From an uncultured Gallionellaceae bacterium (GTDB lineage Bacteria > Pseudomonadota > Gammaproteobacteria > Burkholderiales > Gallionellaceae): a stretch of 50,282 nucleotides of DNA. The translations under genes and the position numbers were made by a program. Below are positions 7,703 to 18,435 of the stretch, piece by piece (position 1 is the first letter of the stretch; each line of letters begins with the position of its first letter). The stretch is taken from NCBI GenBank assembly GCA_903847155.1, contig CAINCU010000068.1:1-50282 (forward strand), written 5' to 3'. The notes under the pieces were generated by a model. It had not been told where the DNA came from and searched no databases. It saw nothing but the letters and a program-made list of their open reading frames with translations.

Positions 7703-8566
7703 ATGGTTGTATTGTTTGATTGGTTAGCGCGCTTGCCGTTGTCGGTGTTGCACCGGATCGGGTCGTTGCTCGGCTGGGTGATCTATCTATCCTCGGGGCG
7801 TTATGCCGCGCGTTTGCGTGAGAATCTGCAACATGCCGGGTTGCAATGTTCGGCAGCCGAATTGCGCAAATTGCAGCATGCCAATATTGGCGAAGCGGGC
7901 AAAGGCGTGCTGGAGTTGCCCTGGGTGTGGCGGCGACCGTTGGTGCAAGTGATGGCCGGCGTCAAACAATGCCACGGCTGGGAACACTTTGCAGCGGCGC
8001 AGGCGCAGGGCAAAGGCGTGATCGCGCTGACGCCGCATCTCGGTTGCTTCGAGGTCATCAGCCTGTTTATCGCATCGCGTTTGCCGATCACCATTATGTA
8101 TCGTCCGCCGCGCTGGAAGTTTCTGGATACGCTGATGCATGAAGGACGCGAGCGCGCCCAAACGAAACTGGTAGCGACCGATATGGGCGGTGTGCGCCAG
8201 TTGCTCAAAGCGCTCAAGCGCAAAGAAATCATCGGCGTGCTGCCGGATCAGGTGCCGGGTAATGGCGAGGGCGAGTGGGCGCCGTTTTTCGGGCGACCTG
8301 CTTACACCATGACGCTGATCGGGCGTTTGATCGAGTCCAGCGGCGCGACAGTGGTGATGTGTCACTGCGAGCGCCTGCCGCGCGGAGAAGGCTATGCGCT
8401 GCACTTTTCGCCGCTATCTTTCGATATGGCAGCATCCCTGCCGCGCCAGATAAATGCGGCACTGGAAACAGTGATACGCCAACATCCCGAGCAATACCTG
8501 TGGAGTTACAACCGTTACAAAGTCCCGCGTGGCACATTGCCGCCGGACGCAGTCAAGGAGCCGTAA
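7703..8566 (+). CDS. LpxL/HtrB-family lauroyl acyltransferase (first copy)
   Basis: A 287-residue inner-membrane acyltransferase of the lysophospholipid/lipid A late acyltransferase family, which transfers an acyl chain from acyl-ACP onto lipid A precursors. An N-terminal hydrophobic anchor (LLGWVIYLSSGRYAARLREN) is followed by the catalytic box HLGCFE, an HX4E version of the usual HX4D/E motif, then GVLPDQVPGNGEGEWAPFFG. AAGGTG precedes the ATG. Its TAA overlaps the ATG of the second family member. Which acyl position it uses, or whether it acts on another lipid (ornithine lipid, phospholipid), cannot be told from sequence. Confidence 0.88.
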   Translation: MVVLFDWLARLPLSVLHRIGSLLGWVIYLSSGRYAARLRENLQHAGLQCSAAELRKLQHANIGEAGKGVLELPWVWRRPLVQVMAGVKQCHGWEHFAAAQAQGKGVIALTPHLGCFEVISLFIASRLPITIMYRPPRWKFLDTLMHEGRERAQTKLVATDMGGVRQLLKALKRKEIIGVLPDQVPGNGEGEWAPFFGRPAYTMTLIGRLIESSGATVVMCHCERLPRGEGYALHFSPLSFDMAASLPRQINAALETVIRQHPEQYLWSYNRYKVPRGTLPPDAVKEP

Positions 8567-9435
8567 TGTTGGTACGTTTCGGCGTTTTTATTTTGTGGTT
8601 GATTCATTTCCTGCCGTTTCGCGTCATCGTGGCTATAGGCAACGGACTGGGCATGCTGCTGTTTCTGCTGGCGGCGGAACGGCGCAAGGTAGGCAATATC
8701 AATTTGAAACTGTGCTTTCCCGAGATGAGCGATGCAGCGCGCAAGCAATTGCTGCGTGAGAATTTCAAGATGTTCACGCGCAGCCTGGTCGAGCGCAGCG
8801 TTCTGTGGTGGGCTAGTGCCGAACGTATCAACCGCCTGATTCGCGTCGAGGGTGTGGAACATTTTGCAGCGATCAAAGGCAAGCCCGCCATTTTGCTCAC
8901 GCCGCATTTCGTCGGCATGGATGCGGGCGGACAGTGGGTGGCGCAACACACCGACACGGTATGCATGTATGCCAACCAGAAGAATATGTATTTGACCGAG
9001 CTGCTGTTGAAGAAGCGTGCGCGCTTCCGCCACCAGCATCTGTATTCGCGCCAGCAAGGTCTGCGCCCCATCCTCAAGGGCATGCGCGCGAACATGCCGT
9101 TCGTTTATCCGCCGGATCAGGATCAGGGCGTGAAGGACGGCGCGTTCATTCCCTTCTTCGGCGTGCCTGCAGCGACCATGACTTCGGTGCCGCGCATCGC
9201 GCAGATGACCGGCGCGCAAGTCGTGCCGAGCATCACGCGCGTGTTGCCCGGCGGCGCGGGCTATGTGCTGACGTTTTATCCGGCATGGGAAAACTTTCCG
9301 AGCGGTGACGACATCGCCGATACGCGCCGTGTGAATGCGTTCATCGAAGACCGTGCGCGCGAAATGCCGGAACAATATTTCTGGCTGCATAAACGGTTCA
9401 AGACGCGCCCCGAAGGTGAAGCGAAGTTTTATTAA
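8566..9435 (+). CDS. LpxL/LpxM-family acyltransferase (second copy)
   Basis: A 289-residue relative of the upstream protein with an N-terminal anchor (FGVFILWLIHFLPFRVIVAIG), RRKVGNINLKLCFPEMS typical of LpxL/HtrB, the catalytic box HFVGMD (HX4D) and YPPDQDQGVKDGAFIPFFGVPA. Its ATG at 8566-8568 shares bases with the upstream TAA, so translation is coupled. The pair probably adds the two secondary acyl chains of lipid A, one each. That division of labour is inferred from pairing, not shown. The longer frame opening at 8275 lies inside the upstream gene and is rejected. Confidence 0.88.
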   Translation: MLVRFGVFILWLIHFLPFRVIVAIGNGLGMLLFLLAAERRKVGNINLKLCFPEMSDAARKQLLRENFKMFTRSLVERSVLWWASAERINRLIRVEGVEHFAAIKGKPAILLTPHFVGMDAGGQWVAQHTDTVCMYANQKNMYLTELLLKKRARFRHQHLYSRQQGLRPILKGMRANMPFVYPPDQDQGVKDGAFIPFFGVPAATMTSVPRIAQMTGAQVVPSITRVLPGGAGYVLTFYPAWENFPSGDDIADTRRVNAFIEDRAREMPEQYFWLHKRFKTRPEGEAKFY

Positions 9436-9445
9436 TACGTACCTT

Positions 9446-9512
9446 GTTCGCAAGCCAATAGGGACGGGAATCTCCGTGATATGCATAGTGCAGATCGCCT
9501 ATTGACGCGGCT
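9446..9512. repeat. Dispersed palindromic repeat, copy A
   Basis: Left arm GCCAATAGGGACGGGAATCT (9454-9473, degenerate) and right arm AGATCGCCTATTGACGCGGC (9492-9511) flank a short centre in the acyltransferase-ubiD gap. Its layout (CGCAAGCCAATA... then TATTGACG) matches copy E at 27061-27135. Confidence 0.75.
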
Positions 9513-9564
9513 TCCCGCGAAGATGTGTTTTGAAAATGATATTTTCGGCAAAGGAAAAATCAAA

Positions 9565-11028
9565 ATGAAATATCACGACCTGCGCGATTTCATCGCACAA
9601 CTGGAAAAAATCGGCGAACTCAAACGCGTCACCGCGCCGGTCTCCACGCATCTGGAAATGACCGAGATTTGCGATCGCGTGCTGCGCGCACAAGGTCCGG
9701 CGCTGTTGTTCGAAAATGTGGTCGGACACAATATGCCGGTGCTGGCCAACCTGTTCGGTACGCCACGCCGCGTGGCACTGGGCATGGGCGAGGAGAATGT
9801 CAGCGCGTTGCGCGAAGTGGGCAAATTGCTGGCCTACCTGAAAGAACCGGAGCCGCCCAAAGGACTGAAAGATGCGTGGGACAAATGGCCGATTTTGAAG
9901 CAGGTGCTCACCATGTCGCCCAAGGTGTTGTCGAGTGCGCCGTGTCAGGAGATTGTGTGGGAAGGCAACGATGTTGATCTGAGCAAACTGCCGATCCAGC
10001 ATTGCTGGCCGAGCGATGTCGCGCCGCTGATCACCTGGGGTTTGGTGGTGACGCGCGGGCCGAACAAGACGCGGCAGAACCTCGGCATCTATCGCCAGCA
10101 AGTGATTGCGCCGAACAAAGTCATCATGCGCTGGCTGGCGCATCGAGGCGGTGCGCTGGATTTTCGCGATCACTGCGAAAAAAATCCGAGGCAACCGTTT
10201 CCAATCGCAGTGGTGATAGGTGCCGATCCGGCGACGATATTGGCTGCGGTCACACCCGTGCCGGATAGTTTGAGTGAATACCAATTCGCCGGATTATTGC
10301 GCGGTAGTAAGACCGAATTGGTTAAGTGCATCGGCAGTGACTTGCAAGTTCCTGCGTCAAGCGAGATCGTGCTGGAAGGCGTGATCCATCCCGGCGAGAC
10401 CGCGCTGGAAGGGCCGTATGGCGACCATACCGGCTACTACAACGAGCAGGACAAATTTCCGGTGTTCACCATCCAGCGCATCACCATGCGCCGTGATCCG
10501 ATCTACCATTCCACTTACACCGGCAAGCCGCCCGATGAACCGGCTATGTTGGGCGTAGCGCTGAACGAAGTGTTCGTGCCGCTGCTGCAAAAACAATTCC
10601 CCGAAATCGCCGATTTTTATCTGCCGCCGGAAGGTTGCTCGTATCGCATGGCAGTGGTGAGCATCAAGAAGCAATATGCCGGACACGCCAAGCGCGTGAT
10701 GTTCGGCATCTGGAGTTTCCTGCGCCAGTTCATGTACACCAAATTTATCATCGTGGTGGATGACGACATCAACGTGCGCGATTGGAAAGAAGTGATGTGG
10801 GCGATCACCACACGCATGGACCCGGTGCGCGACACGCTGCTGGTTCCGAACACGCCGATCGATTACCTCGACTTCGCCAGTCCGGTGTCAGGCTTGGGCG
10901 GCAAGATGGGCTTGGATGCCACCAACAAATGGCCGGGTGAAACACAACGCGAATGGGGTACGCCGATAGTGATGGATGCTGCGGTGAAAGCGAAGGTGGA
11001 TGCGATGTGGGGCGAGTTGGGGTTGTGA
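9565..11028 (+). CDS. ubiD: 4-hydroxy-3-polyprenylbenzoate decarboxylase
   Basis: A 487-residue UbiD-family decarboxylase. It removes the ring carboxyl of the polyprenyl-hydroxybenzoate intermediate of ubiquinone synthesis, using prenylated FMN made by UbiX. Recognisable stretches are [20 protein letters not shown] at the N-terminus, [18 protein letters not shown]-like substrate region ([12 protein letters not shown]), the ExxxR/E-rich catalytic part [16 protein letters not shown], and the C-terminal [12 protein letters not shown]. The start at 9565 has AAGGA seven bases upstream. A frame extending to 9481 begins inside a dispersed repeat and is not used. No ubiX is nearby. Confidence 0.95.
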   Translation: MKYHDLRDFIAQLEKIGELKRVTAPVSTHLEMTEICDRVLRAQGPALLFENVVGHNMPVLANLFGTPRRVALGMGEENVSALREVGKLLAYLKEPEPPKGLKDAWDKWPILKQVLTMSPKVLSSAPCQEIVWEGNDVDLSKLPIQHCWPSDVAPLITWGLVVTRGPNKTRQNLGIYRQQVIAPNKVIMRWLAHRGGALDFRDHCEKNPRQPFPIAVVIGADPATILAAVTPVPDSLSEYQFAGLLRGSKTELVKCIGSDLQVPASSEIVLEGVIHPGETALEGPYGDHTGYYNEQDKFPVFTIQRITMRRDPIYHSTYTGKPPDEPAMLGVALNEVFVPLLQKQFPEIADFYLPPEGCSYRMAVVSIKKQYAGHAKRVMFGIWSFLRQFMYTKFIIVVDDDINVRDWKEVMWAITTRMDPVRDTLLVPNTPIDYLDFASPVSGLGGKMGLDATNKWPGETQREWGTPIVMDAAVKAKVDAMWGELGL

Positions 11029-11043
11029 GTTCGAACCCGTATT

Positions 11044-11115
11044 GTTTCGCAAGCCCCGTCAATAGGCAATCTGCATAAACCATCGCGTGAAGAATGCCTA
11101 TTGACGGGCATCTTC
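11044..11115. repeat. Dispersed palindromic repeat, copy B
   Basis: CCCGTCAATAGGCAATCTGC (from 11055) and GAATGCCTATTGACGGGCAT (from 11092) form a near-perfect long inverted repeat between the convergent ubiD and dacB genes. In RNA from either strand it would form a long hairpin, so it could serve as a shared terminator or block. Confidence 0.85.
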
Positions 11116-11149
11116 AGATAGGTCGTGTTTAAAAAATACGCTACCTAAC

Positions 11150-12592
11150 CTAGCGCTTCTGCACCCACTCAAGCAGCGCATCCTGCGCATCCTGTCCGCG
11201 CTTGGCATAAGGATGGTTGATAAAAAACACGACGACCCATTCTTTGCCGCTCTTTGAGCGCACATAACCCGCGAGCGTCTTCACGCCTTCCAGCGTGCCG
11301 GTCTTGAGGTGGGCGTGACCGGCGGCGGGGCTTTCCTTGAGGCGTTTTTTCACCGAGCCGTCCACGCCGAGGATGGGTAGTGAGGCTTGCAATTCGGCGT
11401 AATACGGGTGGTCGTAGGCTTGTTGTAGTAGCTGCGCCATATGGGCGGCGCTGATGCGTTCCTTGCGCGAGAGTCCGGCGCCATTTTCCAATACCACTTC
11501 TTTGAAATCCAGATGATTGCGCGCCAGCCACATCTGCATGGCCAATATGCTGCGTTCGATGGTGAGCGGCAGTATGTTGACAATTGTTTTTGCGGTTGCT
11601 TCTGCCGAAGCTTCGTTCAGCGCCGGAACTGTTCCGCCCAGAGTCAGGAATACTTGGCGCGCCATGACGTTGTTGCTGAATTTATTGATGTCACGAATGA
11701 CGATGCTCAAAGGTTCGGAGCGGTGGGTGGAAAAAAGTATTGCATTGGCGCTTACCAATCCATCGCGCTCTTTGCCTTGCAGTGTGCCGCCGAGTTCTTT
11801 CCATATTGCACCGAATATTGCGCCGACATAGCGGGTGTGCGGCATCACGCTGAGGTTTTGTTCGCGTTCGCCGCATCCCATGGGATAGTCGCCTTGCAGC
11901 ACGACGCTGTCTCCGTGTGGTTCTACGGAAAAAAGATCATTCCAGTCGTCGCAGTTAACTTTCTGGTCGCTGGGGATAAGTTGGTTGTCCACCGTGATGC
12001 CGTCGAGCGCCGGTTCGCTCACGATTTTCAGGTGGTCACCGTCAGGCATGTAGCGCAGGCGTAAGGTGTTGAAGTTAATCAGCAGCGCATCGGGGCCGAC
12101 ATTGTAAGCACGTGTCGGGTCCTCGTCGAATGCGGCCGGGTCTTGCGCGGGCAGGTCAAAGTAGCTGCGATCCAGTATCAGGTCGCCGTGAATCTCGCGC
12201 AGTCCGCGCGCGCGCAGTTCGCTTAACCATAACCAGAATTGTTCGATGGTGAATTTCGGATCGCCGTAACCTTTGAGAATCAGGTTGCCGTTCAGCACGC
12301 CGTCTTTCAGTTCGCCGTCGATCCAGGCTTCGGTTTTCCAGGTGTAGGCGGGGCCGAGCAGGTCGAGCGCGGCGTAGGTGGTGAGCAGCTTCATGGTGGA
12401 AGCCGGATTCATCGCGCGCTGGGCGTTGATGCTGATGAGCGAGGTGCGCTTGCCCACTTCGCGCACTTCGACAGCGATGGCGGATTGCGGGATGTTGGCC
12501 GTGTTCAGCTCTTGCTTGACGGTGGCGGGCAGCGATGCGGCGTGCGCGCCGGCAAAGAGAAAAAGGGCGAGTAGGGCGGCTATTAATTTCAT
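11150..12592 (-). CDS. dacB: D-alanyl-D-alanine carboxypeptidase/endopeptidase (PBP4)
   Basis: A 480-residue class C penicillin-binding protein that trims and cleaves peptidoglycan cross-links in the periplasm. A signal peptide (MKLIAALLALFLFAGAHAA) is followed by the three active-site motifs in order: STMK with nucleophile Ser65 and Lys68, SNN in DINKFSNNVMAR, and KTG in AHLKTGTLEG. The large insert between SxxK and SxN is typical of the PBP4/DacB class. Its ATG overlaps the bioA stop by 4 bp (ATGA), so it is translated from the bioA transcript. It converges with ubiD across repeat copy B. Confidence 0.95.
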   Translation of the reverse strand: MKLIAALLALFLFAGAHAASLPATVKQELNTANIPQSAIAVEVREVGKRTSLISINAQRAMNPASTMKLLTTYAALDLLGPAYTWKTEAWIDGELKDGVLNGNLILKGYGDPKFTIEQFWLWLSELRARGLREIHGDLILDRSYFDLPAQDPAAFDEDPTRAYNVGPDALLINFNTLRLRYMPDGDHLKIVSEPALDGITVDNQLIPSDQKVNCDDWNDLFSVEPHGDSVVLQGDYPMGCGEREQNLSVMPHTRYVGAIFGAIWKELGGTLQGKERDGLVSANAILFSTHRSEPLSIVIRDINKFSNNVMARQVFLTLGGTVPALNEASAEATAKTIVNILPLTIERSILAMQMWLARNHLDFKEVVLENGAGLSRKERISAAHMAQLLQQAYDHPYYAELQASLPILGVDGSVKKRLKESPAAGHAHLKTGTLEGVKTLAGYVRSKSGKEWVVVFFINHPYAKRGQDAQDALLEWVQKR

Positions 12593-13902
12593 GACAACAT
12601 TTTGATGATGGTCAACGTACGTGTAACCAGCATCTGTATTTCCTCTTCGGTGATGATGTAAGGCGGCATGAAATATACCGTGTTACCCATCGGGCGCAAT
12701 AACAATTCATGTTGCAGGCCGAGGCTGAAACAGCGCTGTGCAAAATCCGCATGCGGTGTATCTACTTCAAATGCCCAGACCATGCCAGTGCTGCGGAAGT
12801 TCCTTACCTTGGGATGTTCGCGCAACGGTTGCGCGATGCGATTGAAGAAAGTCGCCTTGTCGCGGTTGGCATGCAGCACATCGTCTTGCGCGAAGATGTC
12901 CAGCGTGGCGAGCGCAGCGCGGCAGGCCAGCGGATTGCCGGTGTAGGAATGCGAATGCAGAAAGCCGCGCGCGGTGTCGTCGGCGTAAAAGGCTTGGTAG
13001 ATATGGTCTGTGGTCATCACGATGGATAACGGCAAGTAACCGCCGGTGATGCCTTTGGACAGCAGCAGGAAGTCGGGCGAAATGTTCGCTTGCTCGCAGG
13101 CAAACAGCGTTCCCGTCCTGCCCATGCCGACCGCGATCTCATCGGCAATTAGATGCACGCCATATTGCGAACACAACTCGCGCGCGCGGTTCAAATATAT
13201 CGGGTGATACATCGCCATGCCTGCCGCGCCCTGCACCAGCGGCTCGACGATGAAGGCGGCCAAGTGTTGGTGATGTTGTTGCAGATGCTGTTCCAGCGCG
13301 GCGGCGCAGCGCAGCGCGAAATCCTCCGGACTTTCTCCTGCTGCCGCTTCGCGCCAATCCGGGCAAGGTACAGTGGCATTCTGTTTAATCAGCGCGCCAT
13401 AAGCGTCGCGGAACAGCGCCACATCGGTGACCGACAGCGCGCCCAAGGTCTCGCCGTGATAGCTATTTTGCAGGCTGATAAATTGCGTCTTGAGCGGCTT
13501 GCCGTTGTTGCGCCAGTAGTGCGCGCTCATCTTCAAGGCGATCTCGGTGGCGGATGCGCCGTCCGAACCGTAGAAGCAATGCCCCAATCCGGCGGGGGCC
13601 AGTTCGCTCAATTTTTCTGACAGCAGTACCACCGGCTCGTGGGTGAAGCCCGCCAGCATGACGTGTTCCAGCTTGCCGAGCTGGTCAATGAGGGCGGCGT
13701 TGATGCGCGGATTGCAATGCCCGAACAGATTTACCCACCATGAACTCACCGAGTCCAGATAGCGATTGCCGTCGAAGTCGTACAGCCAAACGCCCTGTCC
13801 ACGGGCGATAGCGACCAGCGGCAAGGTCTCGTGCCGCTTCATCTGTGTACAGGGATGCCATACGGCGGACAGGCTGCGATTCAGTAAATTTTCATTCATC
13901 AC
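12589..13902 (-). CDS. bioA: Adenosylmethionine-8-amino-7-oxononanoate aminotransferase
   Basis: A 437-residue class III PLP aminotransferase of biotin synthesis. It makes 7,8-diaminopelargonate using SAM as amino donor. BioA features are WHPCTQMKRHETLPLVAIARG at the N-terminus, SSWWVNLFGHCNPRIN, YHGETLGALSV, and the PLP lysine in LLLLSKGITGGYLPLS. The frame opens at GTG 13902, with an ATG at 13899. No strong ribosome site distinguishes them. The rest of the biotin pathway is not in the window, and the gene is paired with dacB. Its start lies 29 bases from the CIRCE operator of the divergent groES, so HrcA binding could affect both directions. Confidence 0.95.
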   Translation of the reverse strand: MMNENLLNRSLSAVWHPCTQMKRHETLPLVAIARGQGVWLYDFDGNRYLDSVSSWWVNLFGHCNPRINAALIDQLGKLEHVMLAGFTHEPVVLLSEKLSELAPAGLGHCFYGSDGASATEIALKMSAHYWRNNGKPLKTQFISLQNSYHGETLGALSVTDVALFRDAYGALIKQNATVPCPDWREAAAGESPEDFALRCAAALEQHLQQHHQHLAAFIVEPLVQGAAGMAMYHPIYLNRARELCSQYGVHLIADEIAVGMGRTGTLFACEQANISPDFLLLSKGITGGYLPLSIVMTTDHIYQAFYADDTARGFLHSHSYTGNPLACRAALATLDIFAQDDVLHANRDKATFFNRIAQPLREHPKVRNFRSTGMVWAFEVDTPHADFAQRCFSLGLQHELLLRPMGNTVYFMPPYIITEEEIQMLVTRTLTIIKMLS

Positions 13903-13930
13903 TTGAAAGTCGAGGGGTGCGCCCTTATTA

Positions 13931-13957
13931 TTAGCACTCGCTGGCCGAGAGTGCTAA
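13931..13957 (+). promoter_or_regulatory. CIRCE operator (HrcA site)
   Basis: TTAGCACTC (13931-13939), a 9-bp spacer and GAGTGCTAA (13949-13957) form the perfect CIRCE inverted repeat. HrcA binds this to repress chaperone genes until heat stress. It lies 45 bases upstream of groES. hrcA is not in the window. Confidence 0.97.
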
Positions 13958-14002
13958 TGGCCGCGCAATTTTAGTTAACCATCTGTTTTAGGAGAGCAAA
14001 GC

Positions 14003-14293
14003 ATGAAGATACGTCCCTTGCATGACCGCGTCATTGTCAAGCGCATGGAAGAAGAACGCAAGACCGCATCCGGTATTGTGATTCCCGATGCAGCGACTGA
14101 GAAGCCCGATCAAGGCGAAATCGTTGCTGTGGGCAATGGCAAGATTGGTGACGACGGCAAGCTGCGTCCGATGAACGTGAAGGTCGGCGACCGTGTGTTG
14201 TTCGGCAAATATTCCGGTCAGTCTTTCAAGATCGATGGTCAGGAACTGATGACCATGCGCGAAGATGACATCATCGGCATCGTTGAAGCCTAA
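14003..14293 (+). CDS. groES: Co-chaperonin GroES
   Basis: A 96-residue, full-length 10-kDa chaperonin that forms the heptameric lid of GroEL. It begins [20 protein letters not shown] and contains the mobile loop ([20 protein letters not shown]) and the C-terminal [14 protein letters not shown] lies before the ATG. It is the first gene of the CIRCE-controlled groESL operon, 27 bases upstream of groEL. Confidence 0.98.
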   Translation: MKIRPLHDRVIVKRMEEERKTASGIVIPDAATEKPDQGEIVAVGNGKIGDDGKLRPMNVKVGDRVLFGKYSGQSFKIDGQELMTMREDDIIGIVEA

Positions 14294-15967
<1,674 letters not shown>

Positions 15968-16016
15968 TTGAACTTGCCGCGAAAAGTATCTCGCAAAAGT
16001 TCTTTGTTGAAGTAAA

Positions 16017-16047
16017 CGAACCCCGCCTAGTGCGGGGTTCGTTTTTT
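16017..16047 (+). terminator. Intrinsic terminator of groESL
   Basis: CGAACCCCGC and GCGGGGTTCG form a 10-bp GC-rich stem with a 4-nt loop, directly followed by TTTTTT. Confidence 0.95.
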
Positions 16048-16123
16048 ATATTGCCCGTAGTGCGGCTTGCCGCTACAATGCGCGCCTTCGTTTTACCCAC
16101 CCCGTCCGGGATGGGCGCAAAAC

Positions 16124-16199
16124 GGCCTGGTAGCTCAGTCGGTAGAGCAGAGGATTGAAAATCCTTGTGTCGGTGGTTCGATTCCGCCCCGGGCCACCA
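16124..16199 (+). tRNA. tRNA-Phe(GAA)
   Basis: The cloverleaf has acceptor GGCCTGG/CCGGGCC, D-stem GCTC/GAGC, anticodon loop TTGAAAA with GAA, T-arm GGTGG-TTCGATT-CCGCC, discriminator A and encoded CCA at 16197-16199. It stands alone between groEL and the cyclase gene. Confidence 0.97.
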
Positions 16200-16206
16200 A
16201 ATTGAC

Positions 16207-16233
16207 AAAGGCCAGCTAATTTAGTTGGCCTTT
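16207..16233 (+). terminator. Hairpin after tRNA-Phe
   Basis: AAAGGCCAGCTAA (16207-16219) pairs with TTAGTTGGCCTTT (16221-16233) with one G-T pair. The A- and T-flanks make it a possible bidirectional terminator eight bases past the tRNA CCA. Confidence 0.5.
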
Positions 16234-16332
16234 GACATTTCTGCGCTGCACACATCCGCTTGCTGTGGCATTATTGGACGTGAGGGAGCCAATCTCCTGC
16301 TTGCGAATAAATAATTTGGGAGTGTATCGAAC

Positions 16333-18375
16333 ATGGTTTCTTCATCGTTCCTGCCTGGATGGGCCACCCGCATTAACAGCACGTTCCTCTCAATCCTATT
16401 GGCGGTTGCGTCAATTTTCGCCGTGCTGTTTCTTTATTACTCGCAGAATCCCTTCTTGGAGGCTTTTGAGGCCAAAACCTATGACTTGCGCTTTCGTGAT
16501 ATGCGCGGTGCGATTCCACTTGAACCTAGTATTGGCATCATCGCAATAGACGATAAAAGCATCGCAGAATTGGGGCGCTACCCTTGGAATCGTATCCAGT
16601 ACGCCCGTTTGCTGGATAAGCTGAAAGCTGCTCAAGTTAAAGCTGTTTTGTTCGATGCATTTTTTCCTGAACATGAAGATAAAGCGAATGACCAAGCATT
16701 TGCGTCTGCAACTAAGAGGGCGGGTAACGTAGTGCTGGCAGCTCTTTTTGATTATGGTAAAGATGGGCAAGTAAAAGGAGTGATGCGTTCATTGCCGGAG
16801 CTCGAGGGAGCTGCGGCCGGGGTGGGAAATATCAACTTTCTGCCGGATGATGACGGTGTAAATCGTCGTAGTCCACTATTGATTGAGTTCGATGGAAAGT
16901 TGACACCATCCTTGGGCATGAAAGCAGCGATGCTGGCACTGGGCGAACAAGAATATGCCATTAAGCCATATGAGGTGATTCTGGGTGGGCGACACATTCC
17001 CGTGGGTGTGAATTATTCCATGTGGGTTAACTTTACCGGACCTCCTGGAGGCTATCCGCGCTATTCCTTTACGGATGTTGTGAATGGACGTATTCCAGCA
17101 GAGCAATTAAAGGGCAAAATATTGTTCCTCGGTGCTACAGCTCCGGGAATCTATGACATGCGCGTTACACCCTTCCATGGCAATACTCCTGGGGTGGAAG
17201 TTCACGCTACCGTCGCCGATAACATCATCAGCGGGCGCTTCATCCGTCAAGGCGGAATGGAAGCGCTGCTGGATATGGTCTCCATCGTTCTGCTTGGCGC
17301 TATGGCATATATTATGACCACCCGCTTGCGTCTTTATGGCGCAATTCCGGCGACGGCAGTTTTGTTGTCTGGATACATCTGGTTCGCTGACTATATGTTC
17401 AAGGACGGACACTGGATCAACATTATCTATCCGACACTATCTGCAATTTTGGCATTACTTGTAGGAGGCGGCTTTCGTTATATGGTTCTGGAAAAGAGCG
17501 CTAGAGAGATGCGTTCAATGTTTTCAAGTTATTTGTCGCCCAAATTGGTTGCGCGTTTGGAAAAAGACCCGGAAGCGGCCAAGATCGGCGGAGATAACAA
17601 GGAAGTGACCGTATTGTTTACTGACATTAAGAGCTTCACTACGTTTAGCGAATCACATCCGCCGCAGGAAGTAGTGTCTCGGCTGAATGAGTATTTGGGA
17701 GCGATGGTGCAGGTGATTGAACAGCATGACGGAACGATAGACAAGTTTATTGGCGACGGCATCATGGCCTATTGGGGTGCGCCGCTGGCTCAGCCAGATC
17801 ATGCTAAATTGGCATTAGAGTGCATCGCGTCGATGGCTGTACGGATGCATGAATTGCGTCTTAAATGGGAAAAAGAAGGGCAAGAGGCATTTTCCATTCG
17901 AGGAGGACTCCAGTCTGGGGATGTGGTGGCGGGAAATGTGGGCTTCGCCGGAAAGAAAATGGAATATACCGTCATTGGTGACACGGTGAATCAAGCAGCG
18001 CGCCTCGAAGGAACAGCAAAATATTATGGAATAACTTATCTGGTTGGAGAGAATACCTATAAGTTAACTGCAAAAAGCTGTCGATACAGAGAGTTGGATA
18101 AGATTCGGGTGGTAGGTAAGCATTTACCCGTTACAATCTATGAACCTCAGGTGGGGCCAAACGCGCTGTCTGATTCGCAAATAGCACGTTTTGAGTCAGC
18201 ACTTGCATTGTACCGTACCCGCAAATGGACTGAAGCGCAGGCTGGGTTCACAGAATTGCTTAGCGAATTGCCAAACGATAAGCCATGCAAAATTTATATT
18301 GAACGTTGTTTTCATTTTGTAGAAAATGCACCTCCCTTGGACTGGGATGGAGTGTTTAATCGGGCAGAAAAATAA
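16333..18375 (+). CDS. CHASE2-domain class III adenylate cyclase
   Basis: A 680-residue membrane protein predicted to make cAMP in response to an extracytoplasmic signal. An N-terminal membrane segment is followed by a CHASE2 sensor domain (about residues 40-300, with IGIIAIDDKSIAELGRYPW and FLGATAPGIYDMRVTPF). Three more membrane segments (about 310-390) and a cyclase domain (about 425-600) come next. The two metal-binding aspartates are present (D431 in LFTDIKSF, D475 in FIGDGIMAYWG), as are the lysine in IDKFIGDG expected for ATP use and the NQAARLE arginine. The C-terminal 70 residues look TPR-like. It stands 60 bases before the large secreted protein, so the two are probably co-transcribed. 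Confidence 0.92.
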   Translation: MVSSSFLPGWATRINSTFLSILLAVASIFAVLFLYYSQNPFLEAFEAKTYDLRFRDMRGAIPLEPSIGIIAIDDKSIAELGRYPWNRIQYARLLDKLKAAQVKAVLFDAFFPEHEDKANDQAFASATKRAGNVVLAALFDYGKDGQVKGVMRSLPELEGAAAGVGNINFLPDDDGVNRRSPLLIEFDGKLTPSLGMKAAMLALGEQEYAIKPYEVILGGRHIPVGVNYSMWVNFTGPPGGYPRYSFTDVVNGRIPAEQLKGKILFLGATAPGIYDMRVTPFHGNTPGVEVHATVADNIISGRFIRQGGMEALLDMVSIVLLGAMAYIMTTRLRLYGAIPATAVLLSGYIWFADYMFKDGHWINIIYPTLSAILALLVGGGFRYMVLEKSAREMRSMFSSYLSPKLVARLEKDPEAAKIGGDNKEVTVLFTDIKSFTTFSESHPPQEVVSRLNEYLGAMVQVIEQHDGTIDKFIGDGIMAYWGAPLAQPDHAKLALECIASMAVRMHELRLKWEKEGQEAFSIRGGLQSGDVVAGNVGFAGKKMEYTVIGDTVNQAARLEGTAKYYGITYLVGENTYKLTAKSCRYRELDKIRVVGKHLPVTIYEPQVGPNALSDSQIARFESALALYRTRKWTEAQAGFTELLSELPNDKPCKIYIERCFHFVENAPPLDWDGVFNRAEK

Positions 18376-18435
18376 AAATTTCGGCTCCCTGATTTGTCAA
18401 AGCTATATTGTTAATGTGAAATAAATAGGTGGCAT

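Noticed and set aside
9499-10284. Antisense ORF over ubiD (261 codons) and similar frames over the acyltransferases
   Set aside because: All lie opposite confidently assigned genes and have the same shadow composition.
11040-11149. A tRNA or small RNA gene in the ubiD/dacB gap
   Set aside because: The structure is fully explained by the long inverted repeat. No cloverleaf or promoter is present.
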